From CALBPI01 sp038531945 (lineage in GTDB: Bacteria; Pseudomonadota; Gammaproteobacteria; Steroidobacterales; Woeseiaceae), in NCBI GenBank assembly GCA_038531945.1, contig JBCBBH010000002.1:372001-436000 (forward strand): 64,000 nt of DNA. The letters are read 5' to 3'. The translations under genes were made by a program, and so were the position numbers. Shown here piece after piece: positions 8,825-17,317 of the stretch (positions within the stretch are counted from its first letter, which is position 1; each line of letters begins with the position of its first letter). A model generated the notes under the pieces. It saw nothing but the letters and a program-made list of their open reading frames with translations. It was not told the origin of the DNA and ran no database searches.

Positions 8825-9697
8825 ATGTTTGGTGCGCTTTTGGTTGAGACGATTTCGGCAGAGACGGCGCCGGCCGTGCAGCACGCACTGGGCGAGCGCG
8901 GCCTGGTGATCCCCGCTGCGGATGGGCCTGAGGCATTGCTGCTGGAGGCCGGCGGTGGTCGGGTGGCCGGTTTTTCGACCATTTCTCCGGATAAGCCGGA
9001 AGACAACCAGGACGCCGGTCTGGTGTTGGAGTTGGATACTGATACGACTTTGCTGGCGGTAGCGGACGGCGCGGGTGGAATCCGCGGCGGACGACGCGCG
9101 TCCCGGATCGCGCTCAGCACACTCCGTGACAGTGTTTTATACGCCGACCGTGAGTCGACTCCACTGCGCGACATCGTGGTGGCGGCATTCGAGCAAGCCA
9201 ACCTTGCAGTGATTCAGGCAACCCGAGGCGCGGCAACGACATTGACCGCTGCAATTATCGAAAGTCGGGTTGTCCAGATTTTTCACGTCGGCGACTCAAT
9301 AGGTCTGGTTACAGGCCAGCGCAGTCGGGTCAAAATGCAAACCGTGGCGCACTCTCCGGTAGGGTTTGCGATTGCTGCAGGCTACCTGACAGAAGAGCAG
9401 GCAATCTTCCATCCGGAACGTCACATCGTGTCGAACTTCGTCGGTACGCACGAGATGCTGATTGAGGTTGGTCCCAAGATTAAAATGGCCGCACGTGATC
9501 GCGTGCTACTTGCCTCGGATGGTTTGACGGACAACCTATACCTTGAAGAGATCCTCAGTGTCATGAGATCCGGTCCACTGGACGACGCGGTTGGCGACCT
9601 GGCCCTGCGCGCATCCGAGCGGATGTATCGACGTGAACCGACCGAGCCGGGTAAGCCCGACGACATAGTCGCGCTGTTGTTCGACAAGCGGCCGTAA
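8825..9697 (+). CDS. PP2C-type protein serine/threonine phosphatase
   Basis: A cytoplasmic protein of 290 residues. PP2C metal and phosphate motifs are in order: PEDNQDAG (Asp63), AVADGAGG (Asp81), a central FHVGDSIG, LLASDGLTDN (Asp232) and the closing KPDDIVALLF (Asp279/280), so it should be an active Mn/Mg-dependent phosphatase. It is the first gene of the 8825-22469 cluster and most plausibly reverses the action of the Ser/Thr kinase encoded at 12146. GAGGG lies about 8 nt before the ATG. A 199-bp gap, with no gene seen, separates it from the next gene, which may have its own promoter. The first 45 residues precede the phosphatase core and are not recognised. Confidence 0.88.
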   Translation: MFGALLVETISAETAPAVQHALGERGLVIPAADGPEALLLEAGGGRVAGFSTISPDKPEDNQDAGLVLELDTDTTLLAVADGAGGIRGGRRASRIALSTLRDSVLYADRESTPLRDIVVAAFEQANLAVIQATRGAATTLTAAIIESRVVQIFHVGDSIGLVTGQRSRVKMQTVAHSPVGFAIAAGYLTEEQAIFHPERHIVSNFVGTHEMLIEVGPKIKMAARDRVLLASDGLTDNLYLEEILSVMRSGPLDDAVGDLALRASERMYRREPTEPGKPDDIVALLFDKRP

Positions 9698-9896
9698 ATG
9701 GTCGCCTGGACGCTTACTCGGGGGACTGCCGCAGAGGCGACGTTCTGGTAGTCTTGGGGCAAGTGCGCGAACTGTCTGTTTCGACAACACTGTCAGCACC
9801 AGTAAATTGGGATTGCTGCAACGAAAACGTTGCTGCACCGGTCTTAGCTTATGTGAGAGCGCTGACGACTGAACGTCAGCGTCGGAGGCAAACGGA

Positions 9897-10856
9897 ATGA
9901 TTCAGCGAAACTGGCTCAATAGACCGATCGCTCGTTCGTTCGGCACAACGCTCGCGGTTGCTGCGGCGTTGGCGCTCGCAGGTTGCTCAACACCGAGTGT
10001 TGGCGGCGGCGCCGGAGGCGGCGGCGGTGTGTCGATTCCTGGCGGCGGTCAACAAGGTGGCGGTATGCCCGGCGGTGGCCAGCAAGGCGGCGGCATGCCT
10101 GGCGGTGGCCAACAGGGTGGCGCAGGTGGTCAGCAAGGCGGTGGCATGCCGGGCGGTGGCCAGCAAGGTGGCGCAGGTGGTCAGCAAGGTGGCGCAGGCG
10201 GTCAGCAAGGTGGCGCAGGCGGTCAGCAAGGTGGCGCAGGCGGTCAGCAAGGTGGCGCAGGTGGTCAGCAAGGTGGCGCAGGTGGTCAGCAAGGTGGCGG
10301 TGCGGCTGGTGGCGGTGCAGCCGGAGGCGGCGCGGCTGGCGGCGGTGCAGCCGGAGGCGGCGCGGCTGGCGGAGGTGGTGCGGCTGGCGGTGGCGCGGGC
10401 ACCGGGCCGGAGGGACTCGGCGATCTCGAGGAGATTTTCGACGAGTCTTTAGGCGACTTCGAAGATATCATTTCTGAGGAACAGGAAACCGTAGGGCAGG
10501 TCGAGCGTGACACCTCTACAGTCGGTGGGGATGGCTCCGGCGGCGGAAGCTCAGGCGGTGTTGTCGTCGCGAATAGAGAAGGCAAAGGCAGCCCTCGAGG
10601 AACCGGCGGTAGCGGCGGCGGGCCAAGTGAAGCCGGTGGCACGATCAGTGGGAGCGGAGATCGCGGGACACCGACGATCGAGACTATCCCGCCAGAAGTC
10701 ATCGCAGAGCGCACACCCGACGACATACCGTCCGAGTCGTATGACGATATCGTGGCAAGACAGCTGCGCGAGGCAGCCCAGTCCGAGGAAGATCCTTTGA
10801 TCCGGGATCGCCTGTGGGACGAATACAGAAATTACATGGGATTGAAGAAACGTTAA
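9897..10856 (+). CDS. Gly/Gln/Ala-repeat lipoprotein
   Basis: A protein of 319 residues with a lipoprotein signal (LALAGC, lipidated Cys30). Residues about 36-165 are low-complexity: roughly eleven QQGG units in GGQQGGA or GGQQGGGMPGG form, followed by GGGAA units. A second half (residues about 170-319) is acidic, then Gly/Ser-rich, and ends in a short folded-looking tail (EDPLIRDRLWDEYRNYMGLKK). No catalytic motif is visible. The repeat could be a flexible spacer reaching across the periplasm or through peptidoglycan. The next gene starts 21 bp later, so they are likely co-transcribed. No family recognised. Confidence 0.75.
   Translation: MIQRNWLNRPIARSFGTTLAVAAALALAGCSTPSVGGGAGGGGGVSIPGGGQQGGGMPGGGQQGGGMPGGGQQGGAGGQQGGGMPGGGQQGGAGGQQGGAGGQQGGAGGQQGGAGGQQGGAGGQQGGAGGQQGGGAAGGGAAGGGAAGGGAAGGGAAGGGGAAGGGAGTGPEGLGDLEEIFDESLGDFEDIISEEQETVGQVERDTSTVGGDGSGGGSSGGVVVANREGKGSPRGTGGSGGGPSEAGGTISGSGDRGTPTIETIPPEVIAERTPDDIPSESYDDIVARQLREAAQSEEDPLIRDRLWDEYRNYMGLKKR
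10036..10398 (+). repeat. Tandem 21-bp coding repeats (GGQQGGA) and GGGAA repeats
   Basis: Within the lipoprotein gene, units of about 21 bp (core GGTGGCGCAGGCGGTCAGCA) recur almost unchanged between about 10160 and 10300, preceded by less regular GGQQGGGMP units and followed by GGCGGTGCGGCTGGC-type units. The near-identity at DNA level, including third positions, suggests recent expansion by slippage or recombination, so copy number may vary between strains. Confidence 0.85.
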
Positions 10857-10877
10857 GTATTCGATGAGGTCGTTTGA

Positions 10878-12146
10878 ATGTCTTTGACACGGGTCGCCCT
10901 GAGCACTTTTTCGCAACGGTTTACCATTATCGGTCTGATGATTCTCGCCGCGGGCTGCGCGACGCGCAGCTACGAGGCGCCCAACGTTGAGCTGATCAAA
11001 CCCGAGACGGTGGTGTCTGAGGCGCGTCTGCTCGATGTGGGGTTGATCGTTTTTGATCCGGGCCTGCCGGACAACCCGGAAAATATTCCAGCCGAAATTG
11101 ATGCGGATATCCGCGAGGCGGAGAGTCGGTACTTCGCCTATCACTTGAAAACGACCTTGCAAGAAACCGAGCAGTGGGCCGCTATTCGAGTAATTCCAAA
11201 TGATTCGGTGATCGCCGATGTGCAAGTCAACGGGCGTGTTCAACATTCGGATGGCAACAAGGTGCGAATCTCTGTCTGGGCGCGAGATGCGCGTGGCCGG
11301 GAGTGGTTCTCGAAGCGTTACACGACACGCACTGACCGCAAAGATTTCAGCAAACGTCGTGATCGAATGGCCGATCCGTATCAAAACGTTTTTAACGAGG
11401 TCGCCAATGACTTGCATGCTGAACTGAATAAGTTGTCTGATGAAGACATTGCAGAAATACGCACCGTTGCGCGAATGCGCTTCTATGCGGATATGGCACC
11501 CTCCATCTACGGAGACTATGTCGAGGCGGATAGGAAAGGACGTTACGAAGTTGTGCGATTGCCAGCAGATAGCGATCCGATGGCGACTCGCCTAGAGAAA
11601 ATTCGTGGCCATGATGCTTTGTTCCAGGACACGCTCAACGAGCACTACGCCAATTTCTATTTCGGGATTGCATTGCCTTACGAAGGCTGGCGCAAAGCCT
11701 CGCGCGAGGCCGAACTTGAATACAAACGGTTACGCCGTTCGGCGCTGCTCCGAGGGTTGGCAGGGGTAGCCATGGTCGCCGCCGCGACCCGCGTGGAAGG
11801 CAGCGACAGCAATAACATTCGCAGCCGACGTGCTGAGGGCGCGCTGCGCAACTACGCGATCGTCAGCGGCGTGAACACGTTCTTGTCGAGTTTCAACCGG
11901 CTGTCCGAAGCGAGAATGCAGCGCCAGTCGATCAAGGAGCTCTCCGATTCGTTTGGTGACGAAGCCGCGCCGATGGTGGTCGAAGTTGAAGGGCAAAGCC
12001 AGCGGCTGACAGGCACCGCATCGGCCCAATACGACCAGTGGCGCGAACTTCTTCGTCAGATGAACGAAGTGGAAACCGGATTCCCGGCCACGCCGACAAT
12101 CGACATCAACGGACGCACCGGCGCCGGCACAGAAAACGGTGGCTGA
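10878..12146 (+). CDS. Conserved lipoprotein of the vWA/kinase cluster
   Basis: A protein of 422 residues with a lipoprotein signal peptide (ILAAGC, Cys27). The mature part is mixed alpha/beta with SEARLLDVGLIVFDPGL early on, a segment resembling periplasmic assembly factors (VIADVQVNGRVQHSDGNKV, then ISVWARDARGREWF), a helical middle, and a helical C-terminal third (SREAELEYKRLRRSALLRGL and a Ser/Arg-rich loop). Expected location is the periplasmic face of the outer membrane. No enzyme motif is visible and I assign no function. Its stop overlaps the next start by one base (TGATG), which couples it to the kinase gene. Confidence 0.7.
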   Translation: MSLTRVALSTFSQRFTIIGLMILAAGCATRSYEAPNVELIKPETVVSEARLLDVGLIVFDPGLPDNPENIPAEIDADIREAESRYFAYHLKTTLQETEQWAAIRVIPNDSVIADVQVNGRVQHSDGNKVRISVWARDARGREWFSKRYTTRTDRKDFSKRRDRMADPYQNVFNEVANDLHAELNKLSDEDIAEIRTVARMRFYADMAPSIYGDYVEADRKGRYEVVRLPADSDPMATRLEKIRGHDALFQDTLNEHYANFYFGIALPYEGWRKASREAELEYKRLRRSALLRGLAGVAMVAAATRVEGSDSNNIRSRRAEGALRNYAIVSGVNTFLSSFNRLSEARMQRQSIKELSDSFGDEAAPMVVEVEGQSQRLTGTASAQYDQWRELLRQMNEVETGFPATPTIDINGRTGAGTENGG

Positions 12147-14452
12147 TGCAAGACCATGTGCTTACGCCTCAGGCGCAGTTTGCGGCGCGTTTCGTGCTGC
12201 TCGAGCAATTACACAACGGGTCCAAGTGCGAAGTCTGGCTTGCTGAAGACACCCGAGCGCAGATCCCTGTTGCGCTAAAAATACTCTCTCAGGCAGCGGC
12301 TGATCGCGTTGAGCTGCGCGAGCTTTTTGAGGCGGAGTGGCAGATTGCCCGAGGGCTCAACCATCCTCATACAGTGCGAGCACTGAGTTGGCACGGTGGT
12401 GAGCGGCCAGCCTACGCGATGCAGTATATCGATGGGACCGATGCGTCGGACCTCGTCGGCAAGGGCGTCGCAGTCTGGGGCAGCGTTATCCGCGTAATCG
12501 CCGAGTCTCTCGACTATTGGCATCGCAAGGGTGTGGTGCACGGCGATCTCAAGCCCAGCAATATTCTGCTCGATCGTCGCGGAAGCACCTATCTTGGAGA
12601 CTTCGGAACGGCCCGCCTGATCGATAGCGATACAACGCTTGCATCGCGAGGCGGGACGGTGGCTTATGCGAGTCCGGAGCAGCAGGCAGGCGAACAGCCG
12701 ACACCAGCCGACGATGTTTTTGCGCTCGCACAAGTGGTCGCTGAGCTTGCGACCGGCGACCCTTCGGCGGCATACCCTGAGTCGGCGCCGGCGGCAGTGC
12801 GTGCGTTGTTGACAGCGGCTCGCGGCGCGCCCGCCGAGCGCCCGAGCATGGCCGAGCTCGCCGCGTCACTGGAAGCAGCAGGTTTGGGGCGTGAGCACGT
12901 CGACCTTCGAGCGGTCGATGTGCCACTGCGTCGCCCGGCTTCGTCGATTGCTGGCGCAGAACCCGCGCCGTTGCCGGCGTTGCCGCACGGTGCTTTCGAA
13001 CGCGACGTGCAGGTAGTGGAACGGCACGGTGTGTCGCCCTTACTGATTGTCGGCGGCTTGCTCGCAGTTTTGGTGTTCGGTGTTTTGTTTACGCAAGGGC
13101 TTCAATGGCTGTCAAAAGAAGAACCCGAATCTGAGGCCCAGGTTGTGGACACCACCGACGACGCAACGACGGAAGAGCCTGCGGCTGAAGCGCCGGAACC
13201 GGCCGACACCGCAGACGCCGATGACAGTCCCGACGAAAGACGAGCGGTCGATGATCTCGTGTCGGAGCTTTTGCAAATTGATGACGCCTTGATTGCGCGC
13301 TCGGTGTCGCTTTGGGGGGGTGTCGCGTACGAAACCGGGAAGCAGCGTTACGATGAAGGGGATCGTGCCTATCTCGCGCGCGACTTTGAATTGGCGAAGA
13401 CTCGCTATGCCGACGCGATCGCGCTGATGAAGCCGCTGTTGGAAATCGCAGATGTCGAGTATCAACGCGCGATGGACGCCGGCGATGCCGCGTTTTTCGC
13501 CGAAGATTCGGTGGCTGCGGTGGCTTCCTTCGAGCGAGCGTTGTCCATCACGCCCAACGACCCGGCAGCGACGCAGAGTTTGCAGCGGGCCAAGCGACTC
13601 GATGAGGTGTTGACCGAGCTTCGGTCCGGTTTGGAGGAAGAAGCAGCCGGCAATCTTGTGGGCGCCAGAGCTCGATTCGATGCAGCGCTGGTACTCGATC
13701 CTCAATGGCAACCGGCGATCGAAGCGCGCGCCCGTGTGAGCGCCGCAATTCGAGCGGATCGGTTTGCCAGTCGAATGTCCGAAGGATTCGCAGCATTGGC
13801 GCGCGAAGATTTCGCGGCAGCACGAAGTGCGTTTGGAGCTGCCAGAGCGGTACGCAATGATCCTTCCGTGGCGGATGCCTTGTTGCAGGTGACGCTCGCC
13901 GAGCGACAAAACGAGCTGCAGTCCGGTTTGGAGACAGCGCGCTCGCACGAGTCCAATGAAGCTTGGGTGGCTGCTCGCGATGCCTATGCCACGCTATTGG
14001 AAGAGGACCCGAATCTGGACGTCGCTCGTGCGGGTCTGGTTCGAACGCAAGAACGCATTGACGTGTTGGCGCGGGCACGGTCGTTCCTGGACAATCCGGA
14101 TCAGCTCTCTGAGATCGACGCACTGCGTTCAGCGTCCCGATTGTTGACCCGCATGAACGAGCTAGAGCCGAGAGGTCCGCAGTTCGCGGGTGAAACTGAA
14201 CGACTCTCCACGCTGCTGCGCGCAGCGGCGGTGCCGATCCCCGTGCAGCTCCAGTCGGACGGAAAAACCGACATCACGGTGTTGCGCGTAGCTCAGTTGG
14301 GTACGTTTACCGAAACAGAACTTCGGTTACGCCCGGGTCTGTATACCGTCGTCGGTTCACGGCGCGGATTTATTGACGCTCGGCGACAATTTCGAGTCGT
14401 GTCCGGACAGCCACCACAGCCGGTCTACATTGCCTGTGAGCAACCAATATGA
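12146..14452 (+). CDS. Transmembrane Ser/Thr protein kinase with TPR-like C-terminal region
   Basis: A protein of 768 residues. An N-terminal Hanks-type kinase domain (about 15-245) has the ATP lysine in VALK (Lys45), the catalytic loop HGDLKPSN (132-139), DFG (152-154) and the activation segment ending ASPEQ, so it should be active. The glycine loop is degenerate (LHNGSKCEVW). One transmembrane helix lies at about 298-317. An acidic linker and helical repeats of TPR type follow (for example DAAFFAEDSVAAVASFERALSI), then a beta-rich PEGA-like end (ELRLRPGLYTVVGSRRGF). The C-terminal part is therefore probably periplasmic. The start at 12146 overlaps the upstream stop; the frame's earlier ATG at 12038 lies inside the previous gene. 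Confidence 0.9.
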   Translation: MQDHVLTPQAQFAARFVLLEQLHNGSKCEVWLAEDTRAQIPVALKILSQAAADRVELRELFEAEWQIARGLNHPHTVRALSWHGGERPAYAMQYIDGTDASDLVGKGVAVWGSVIRVIAESLDYWHRKGVVHGDLKPSNILLDRRGSTYLGDFGTARLIDSDTTLASRGGTVAYASPEQQAGEQPTPADDVFALAQVVAELATGDPSAAYPESAPAAVRALLTAARGAPAERPSMAELAASLEAAGLGREHVDLRAVDVPLRRPASSIAGAEPAPLPALPHGAFERDVQVVERHGVSPLLIVGGLLAVLVFGVLFTQGLQWLSKEEPESEAQVVDTTDDATTEEPAAEAPEPADTADADDSPDERRAVDDLVSELLQIDDALIARSVSLWGGVAYETGKQRYDEGDRAYLARDFELAKTRYADAIALMKPLLEIADVEYQRAMDAGDAAFFAEDSVAAVASFERALSITPNDPAATQSLQRAKRLDEVLTELRSGLEEEAAGNLVGARARFDAALVLDPQWQPAIEARARVSAAIRADRFASRMSEGFAALAREDFAAARSAFGAARAVRNDPSVADALLQVTLAERQNELQSGLETARSHESNEAWVAARDAYATLLEEDPNLDVARAGLVRTQERIDVLARARSFLDNPDQLSEIDALRSASRLLTRMNELEPRGPQFAGETERLSTLLRAAAVPIPVQLQSDGKTDITVLRVAQLGTFTETELRLRPGLYTVVGSRRGFIDARRQFRVVSGQPPQPVYIACEQPI

Positions 14453-16884
14453 ACATAACGGATGTCCGTTGGCGCCACGGCGGCAACGAGAAGCGGTTCA
14501 AAACACAAGATCTGCCGCTGGTCATCGGAACAACGGCTGCAGCTGATATTCGTTTAAGTGGACCAGGTGGTCAGGCTCTCGCGCAACTCGATTTGCTCGA
14601 AGGTGCTGTAATCGTTCAGCCGCTGCTCCGTCCATCGCCGATGCGACTCGATGGCAGGAAATTGGAGGCCAGCACTACTCTGGGCAATGGCCAGGTCCTG
14701 GAAGCCTACGGTCTGAATCTGGCCATTGAAATAGATGGCGAGACGCTGTGCATCGTTCAGGACAGCCGAGCCGGTGCATTTGAGACGCAAGCGCCGGAGC
14801 TCGATGAGCACGATGATGACGCGCCGATCGAAGCACAAGCCTGGAAGCCGGCGGTTGCCGAGGTCAAGTCACACAATCGAGGGCGCGGAGTCTGGATTGG
14901 CATTGGCGCGGCGCTCGCGACTTTGGCAGCCGTCGCGCTGTGGCTGACCACATCGATCCCGGTGCGCATCGAGACCAGCCCGGTCACGGCGGAACAGATG
15001 ACAATTTCTGGTCCTGGATTTCCGATCAAGGTTGGCGAACGCCACTTGTTGCGTCGTGGCATTTACGACGTGGCATTCGATGCGGAGGGCTTTCATCCCC
15101 TGAGGCGTCGCGTCGAGGTCACAAAAGACACTGCGGTCCTGGTGTTCGACCTTGAACCGCTGCCGGGCGAGTTACGTGTGACTGCGAATGTTGCTGATGC
15201 GGTTTTACAGCTGACCGATGCTGAAGGTCGTTCGGTTGGGGGCGCGTTGCCCGCGCGTCTCGGCGGATTGCTGCCGGGTGATTATGCGCTGTCCGTCAGC
15301 GCACCCGGCTATGTAACCTGGCAGGATCAAGTGTCGGTCGCGGGGCTTGGCAAGGTTCAGGACGTTGGCGTGTCTCTGGTGCCTGATGCCGGGTTCGTGC
15401 GAGTCGCGACCACGCCGGTCGGCGCCAGTGTGTATCTCGTCAACGCGGAAGGCGATAGCGAGCTTCTAAGCCGCGCAACCCCGGCGACCGTCGAGGTGCC
15501 GTCCGGTAAGCAAAACGTGCTTTTTCAGCTCGATGGGTACAAACCGGTGGAGCGAGTCTACGAGGTCAGTGCGAACGCGACCGCTGATGCGAAGCCCATC
15601 GTGTTTGAGCCTGCAGATGCTTCGTTGCGCGTTGTCACCCGTCCGGCCGGAGCCAGTGTGACGATCAACGGACGCTACCGAGGCTTATCGCCGGTGACGC
15701 TGGCACTCGATCCGGGGCGACGCTATTCGGTCAGTGTAGCTCGGTCCGGATACGCGACCAGCACCCGCAGTCTCACGCTGTCCGCTGCCGAGCGGCGCAA
15801 CCTGAATATCGATTTGAATGCGCAAGTCGGGAAAGTTTCGATTCGCGCCATCCCGGCGGATGCTGAGATTTTCGTCAATGGTCGCAGCGCTGGGAGCGGA
15901 ACTGTCGTTCTCGACTTACCTGCTGAACCGCACCGTATAAGCGTTCGCAAGGAAGGCTATGCCGAATGGACGGGTTCTGTCACACCTAGGGCCGGTTTCG
16001 AGCAAACCGTTGACGCGCGGATGCAGACGCTCGAACAGGCACGCCTGGCGAAGATCCAGCAGACATTGACCACGAAGGAAGGACACACCTTGCGATACGT
16101 CACCGGAGGTGCGTTTCAGCGAGGCACGTCGCGTCGGGAAACGGATCGGCGCAGCGATGAGCCGCTGCGCGACGTTCGCATCACGCAGCCATTCTATGTG
16201 TCGATTCACGAAGTCACCAATGAGCAATTTAGTCGCTTCCAGCGTGAACATGTGCGCGGCGGCGATGTCTACCCTTCATTGGCCGGCGATAAGAACCCTG
16301 TGGTCAATGTCAGTTGGCAGGATGCTGCGGCATACTGTAACTGGCTGAGCGCCGAGGAAGGTCTGGAGCCGGCGTATGCCGGTGACGCTGGCGTGCTACG
16401 GCCGGGCAGTCCGTCTGCGACCGGCTATAGACTGCCGACGGAGGCGCAGTGGGTTTGGATCGCGCGATATCAAGGACAAGCCGGGTCGGCACTTCGCTTC
16501 GGTTGGGGCAACGCGATGCCGCCGCCACAGAAGTCGGTCAATCTCGCCGACGAAGCCAGTGAGGCATTGTTGAGCAATATGGTGTTCGGTTACAACGATG
16601 GCTATCCGTCTACATCGCCGGTTGGCAGCTTCAAAGCCAATCGGTTGGGACTGTTTGATCTTGATGGAAATGTACGCGAATGGGTCCACGATTTTTATGA
16701 GGTGTCGCCGCCCGACGTGACACTGATCGATCCCACGGGACCGCCGCGAGGGCGTTCGCATGTGATTCGCGGTGCGGGTTGGCGCGATGCAAATGTGCAG
16801 TCGCTTCGACTGGCGAGCCGTGGGTCTGGCAGCGAAGGTGAAATCGATGTGGGTTTCCGAATCGTCAGACCGGCGCCAAGGTAG
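14449..16884 (+). CDS. FHA-like / PEGA-repeat / FGE-sulfatase domain protein
   Basis: A protein of 811 residues. Residues 1-105 look like a degenerate FHA domain (LPLVIGTTAAADIRLSG, GQALAQLDL, then LDGRKL). A transmembrane helix spans about 148-167. Residues about 170-530 are a string of PEGA-type beta repeats (PAGASVTINGRYRGLSPVTL and DAEIFVNGRSAGSGTVVL are clear). From about 545 to the end is an FGE-sulfatase/SUMF1-like domain: GGAFQRGTSRRETD, VSIHEVTNEQFSRF, NPVVNVSWQDAAAYCNWLS, YRLPTEAQWVWIAR, GLFDLDGNVREWVHDF, VIRGAGWRD, DVGFRIVR. The fold is often non-enzymatic in such fusions. It overlaps the kinase gene (ATGA), so the kinase is its likely partner. Confidence 0.88.
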   Translation: MNITDVRWRHGGNEKRFKTQDLPLVIGTTAAADIRLSGPGGQALAQLDLLEGAVIVQPLLRPSPMRLDGRKLEASTTLGNGQVLEAYGLNLAIEIDGETLCIVQDSRAGAFETQAPELDEHDDDAPIEAQAWKPAVAEVKSHNRGRGVWIGIGAALATLAAVALWLTTSIPVRIETSPVTAEQMTISGPGFPIKVGERHLLRRGIYDVAFDAEGFHPLRRRVEVTKDTAVLVFDLEPLPGELRVTANVADAVLQLTDAEGRSVGGALPARLGGLLPGDYALSVSAPGYVTWQDQVSVAGLGKVQDVGVSLVPDAGFVRVATTPVGASVYLVNAEGDSELLSRATPATVEVPSGKQNVLFQLDGYKPVERVYEVSANATADAKPIVFEPADASLRVVTRPAGASVTINGRYRGLSPVTLALDPGRRYSVSVARSGYATSTRSLTLSAAERRNLNIDLNAQVGKVSIRAIPADAEIFVNGRSAGSGTVVLDLPAEPHRISVRKEGYAEWTGSVTPRAGFEQTVDARMQTLEQARLAKIQQTLTTKEGHTLRYVTGGAFQRGTSRRETDRRSDEPLRDVRITQPFYVSIHEVTNEQFSRFQREHVRGGDVYPSLAGDKNPVVNVSWQDAAAYCNWLSAEEGLEPAYAGDAGVLRPGSPSATGYRLPTEAQWVWIARYQGQAGSALRFGWGNAMPPPQKSVNLADEASEALLSNMVFGYNDGYPSTSPVGSFKANRLGLFDLDGNVREWVHDFYEVSPPDVTLIDPTGPPRGRSHVIRGAGWRDANVQSLRLASRGSGSEGEIDVGFRIVRPAPR

Positions 16885-16908
16885 TCGCCGCGCGACAGGA
16901 GTGAGTCA

Positions 16909-17301
16909 ATGAAAACGGCCGTACCGCTTTGGACACTGCTGGCTTATGGCGCCGTCGGCGCTACGACTTATTTTGCCGCCGACTGGTTGTTCGGCGGCGG
17001 TGATGCTGTTGGCCAGCGCGTCGAGGAACGCGCTGCCCTGCAGGAGACGACGGCCGAGGCACCGGCGCCTGTTTCGGAACGCACTTCCGACGAGTCGGGT
17101 GCAACTACCGAGCCCGAAAGCGCGTCGGCGACCGCACCGTCGTTGCCTGATGGCGAACAGGAAGCGATCGCCGAGGGTGACGAGGCGGTCGACGAGATCC
17201 TTACTGAGCTCGAATTGATCTACCAGGAATCCGACGACAATTTTATCCCGACCGAGCCGGTATCGCCCGACACAACGATCGATTTTCCTGTCGATATCTG
17301 A
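16909..17301 (+). CDS. Small membrane-anchored acidic protein
   Basis: A protein of 130 residues with one N-terminal hydrophobic segment (TLLAYGAVGATTYFAADWLF, about 9-28) and then a strongly acidic, Ala/Glu/Thr-rich tail that looks disordered. A short helical stretch (AVDEILTELELIYQESDDN) lies near the C-terminus. AGGAG sits before the ATG. It lies 24 bp after the FGE-domain gene and 16 bp before the MotA/TolQ-like gene. It may be an accessory subunit or linker of the channel complex; there is no family recognition, so that is inference from position alone. Confidence 0.65.
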   Translation: MKTAVPLWTLLAYGAVGATTYFAADWLFGGGDAVGQRVEERAALQETTAEAPAPVSERTSDESGATTEPESASATAPSLPDGEQEAIAEGDEAVDEILTELELIYQESDDNFIPTEPVSPDTTIDFPVDI

Positions 17302-17317
17302 CTGGAGTCAGTGACTG

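Noticed and set aside
9818..9833. Small hairpin GCAACG-AAAA-CGTTGC in the gap before the repeat lipoprotein
   Set aside because: It is 6 bp with no T-run, so neither a terminator nor a clear operator.
10036..10398. CRISPR-like array
   Set aside because: The repeats are contiguous, about 21 bp, with no spacers and in frame with a lipoprotein; no cas genes are present.
9958..10477. Two long out-of-frame ORFs (Ala/Val-rich and Arg/Trp-rich) across the repeat region
   Set aside because: They are shadows of the GC-rich 21-bp repeats. The lipoprotein frame has a lipobox, sensible ends and a ribosome site; the others have low-complexity composition and no signals.
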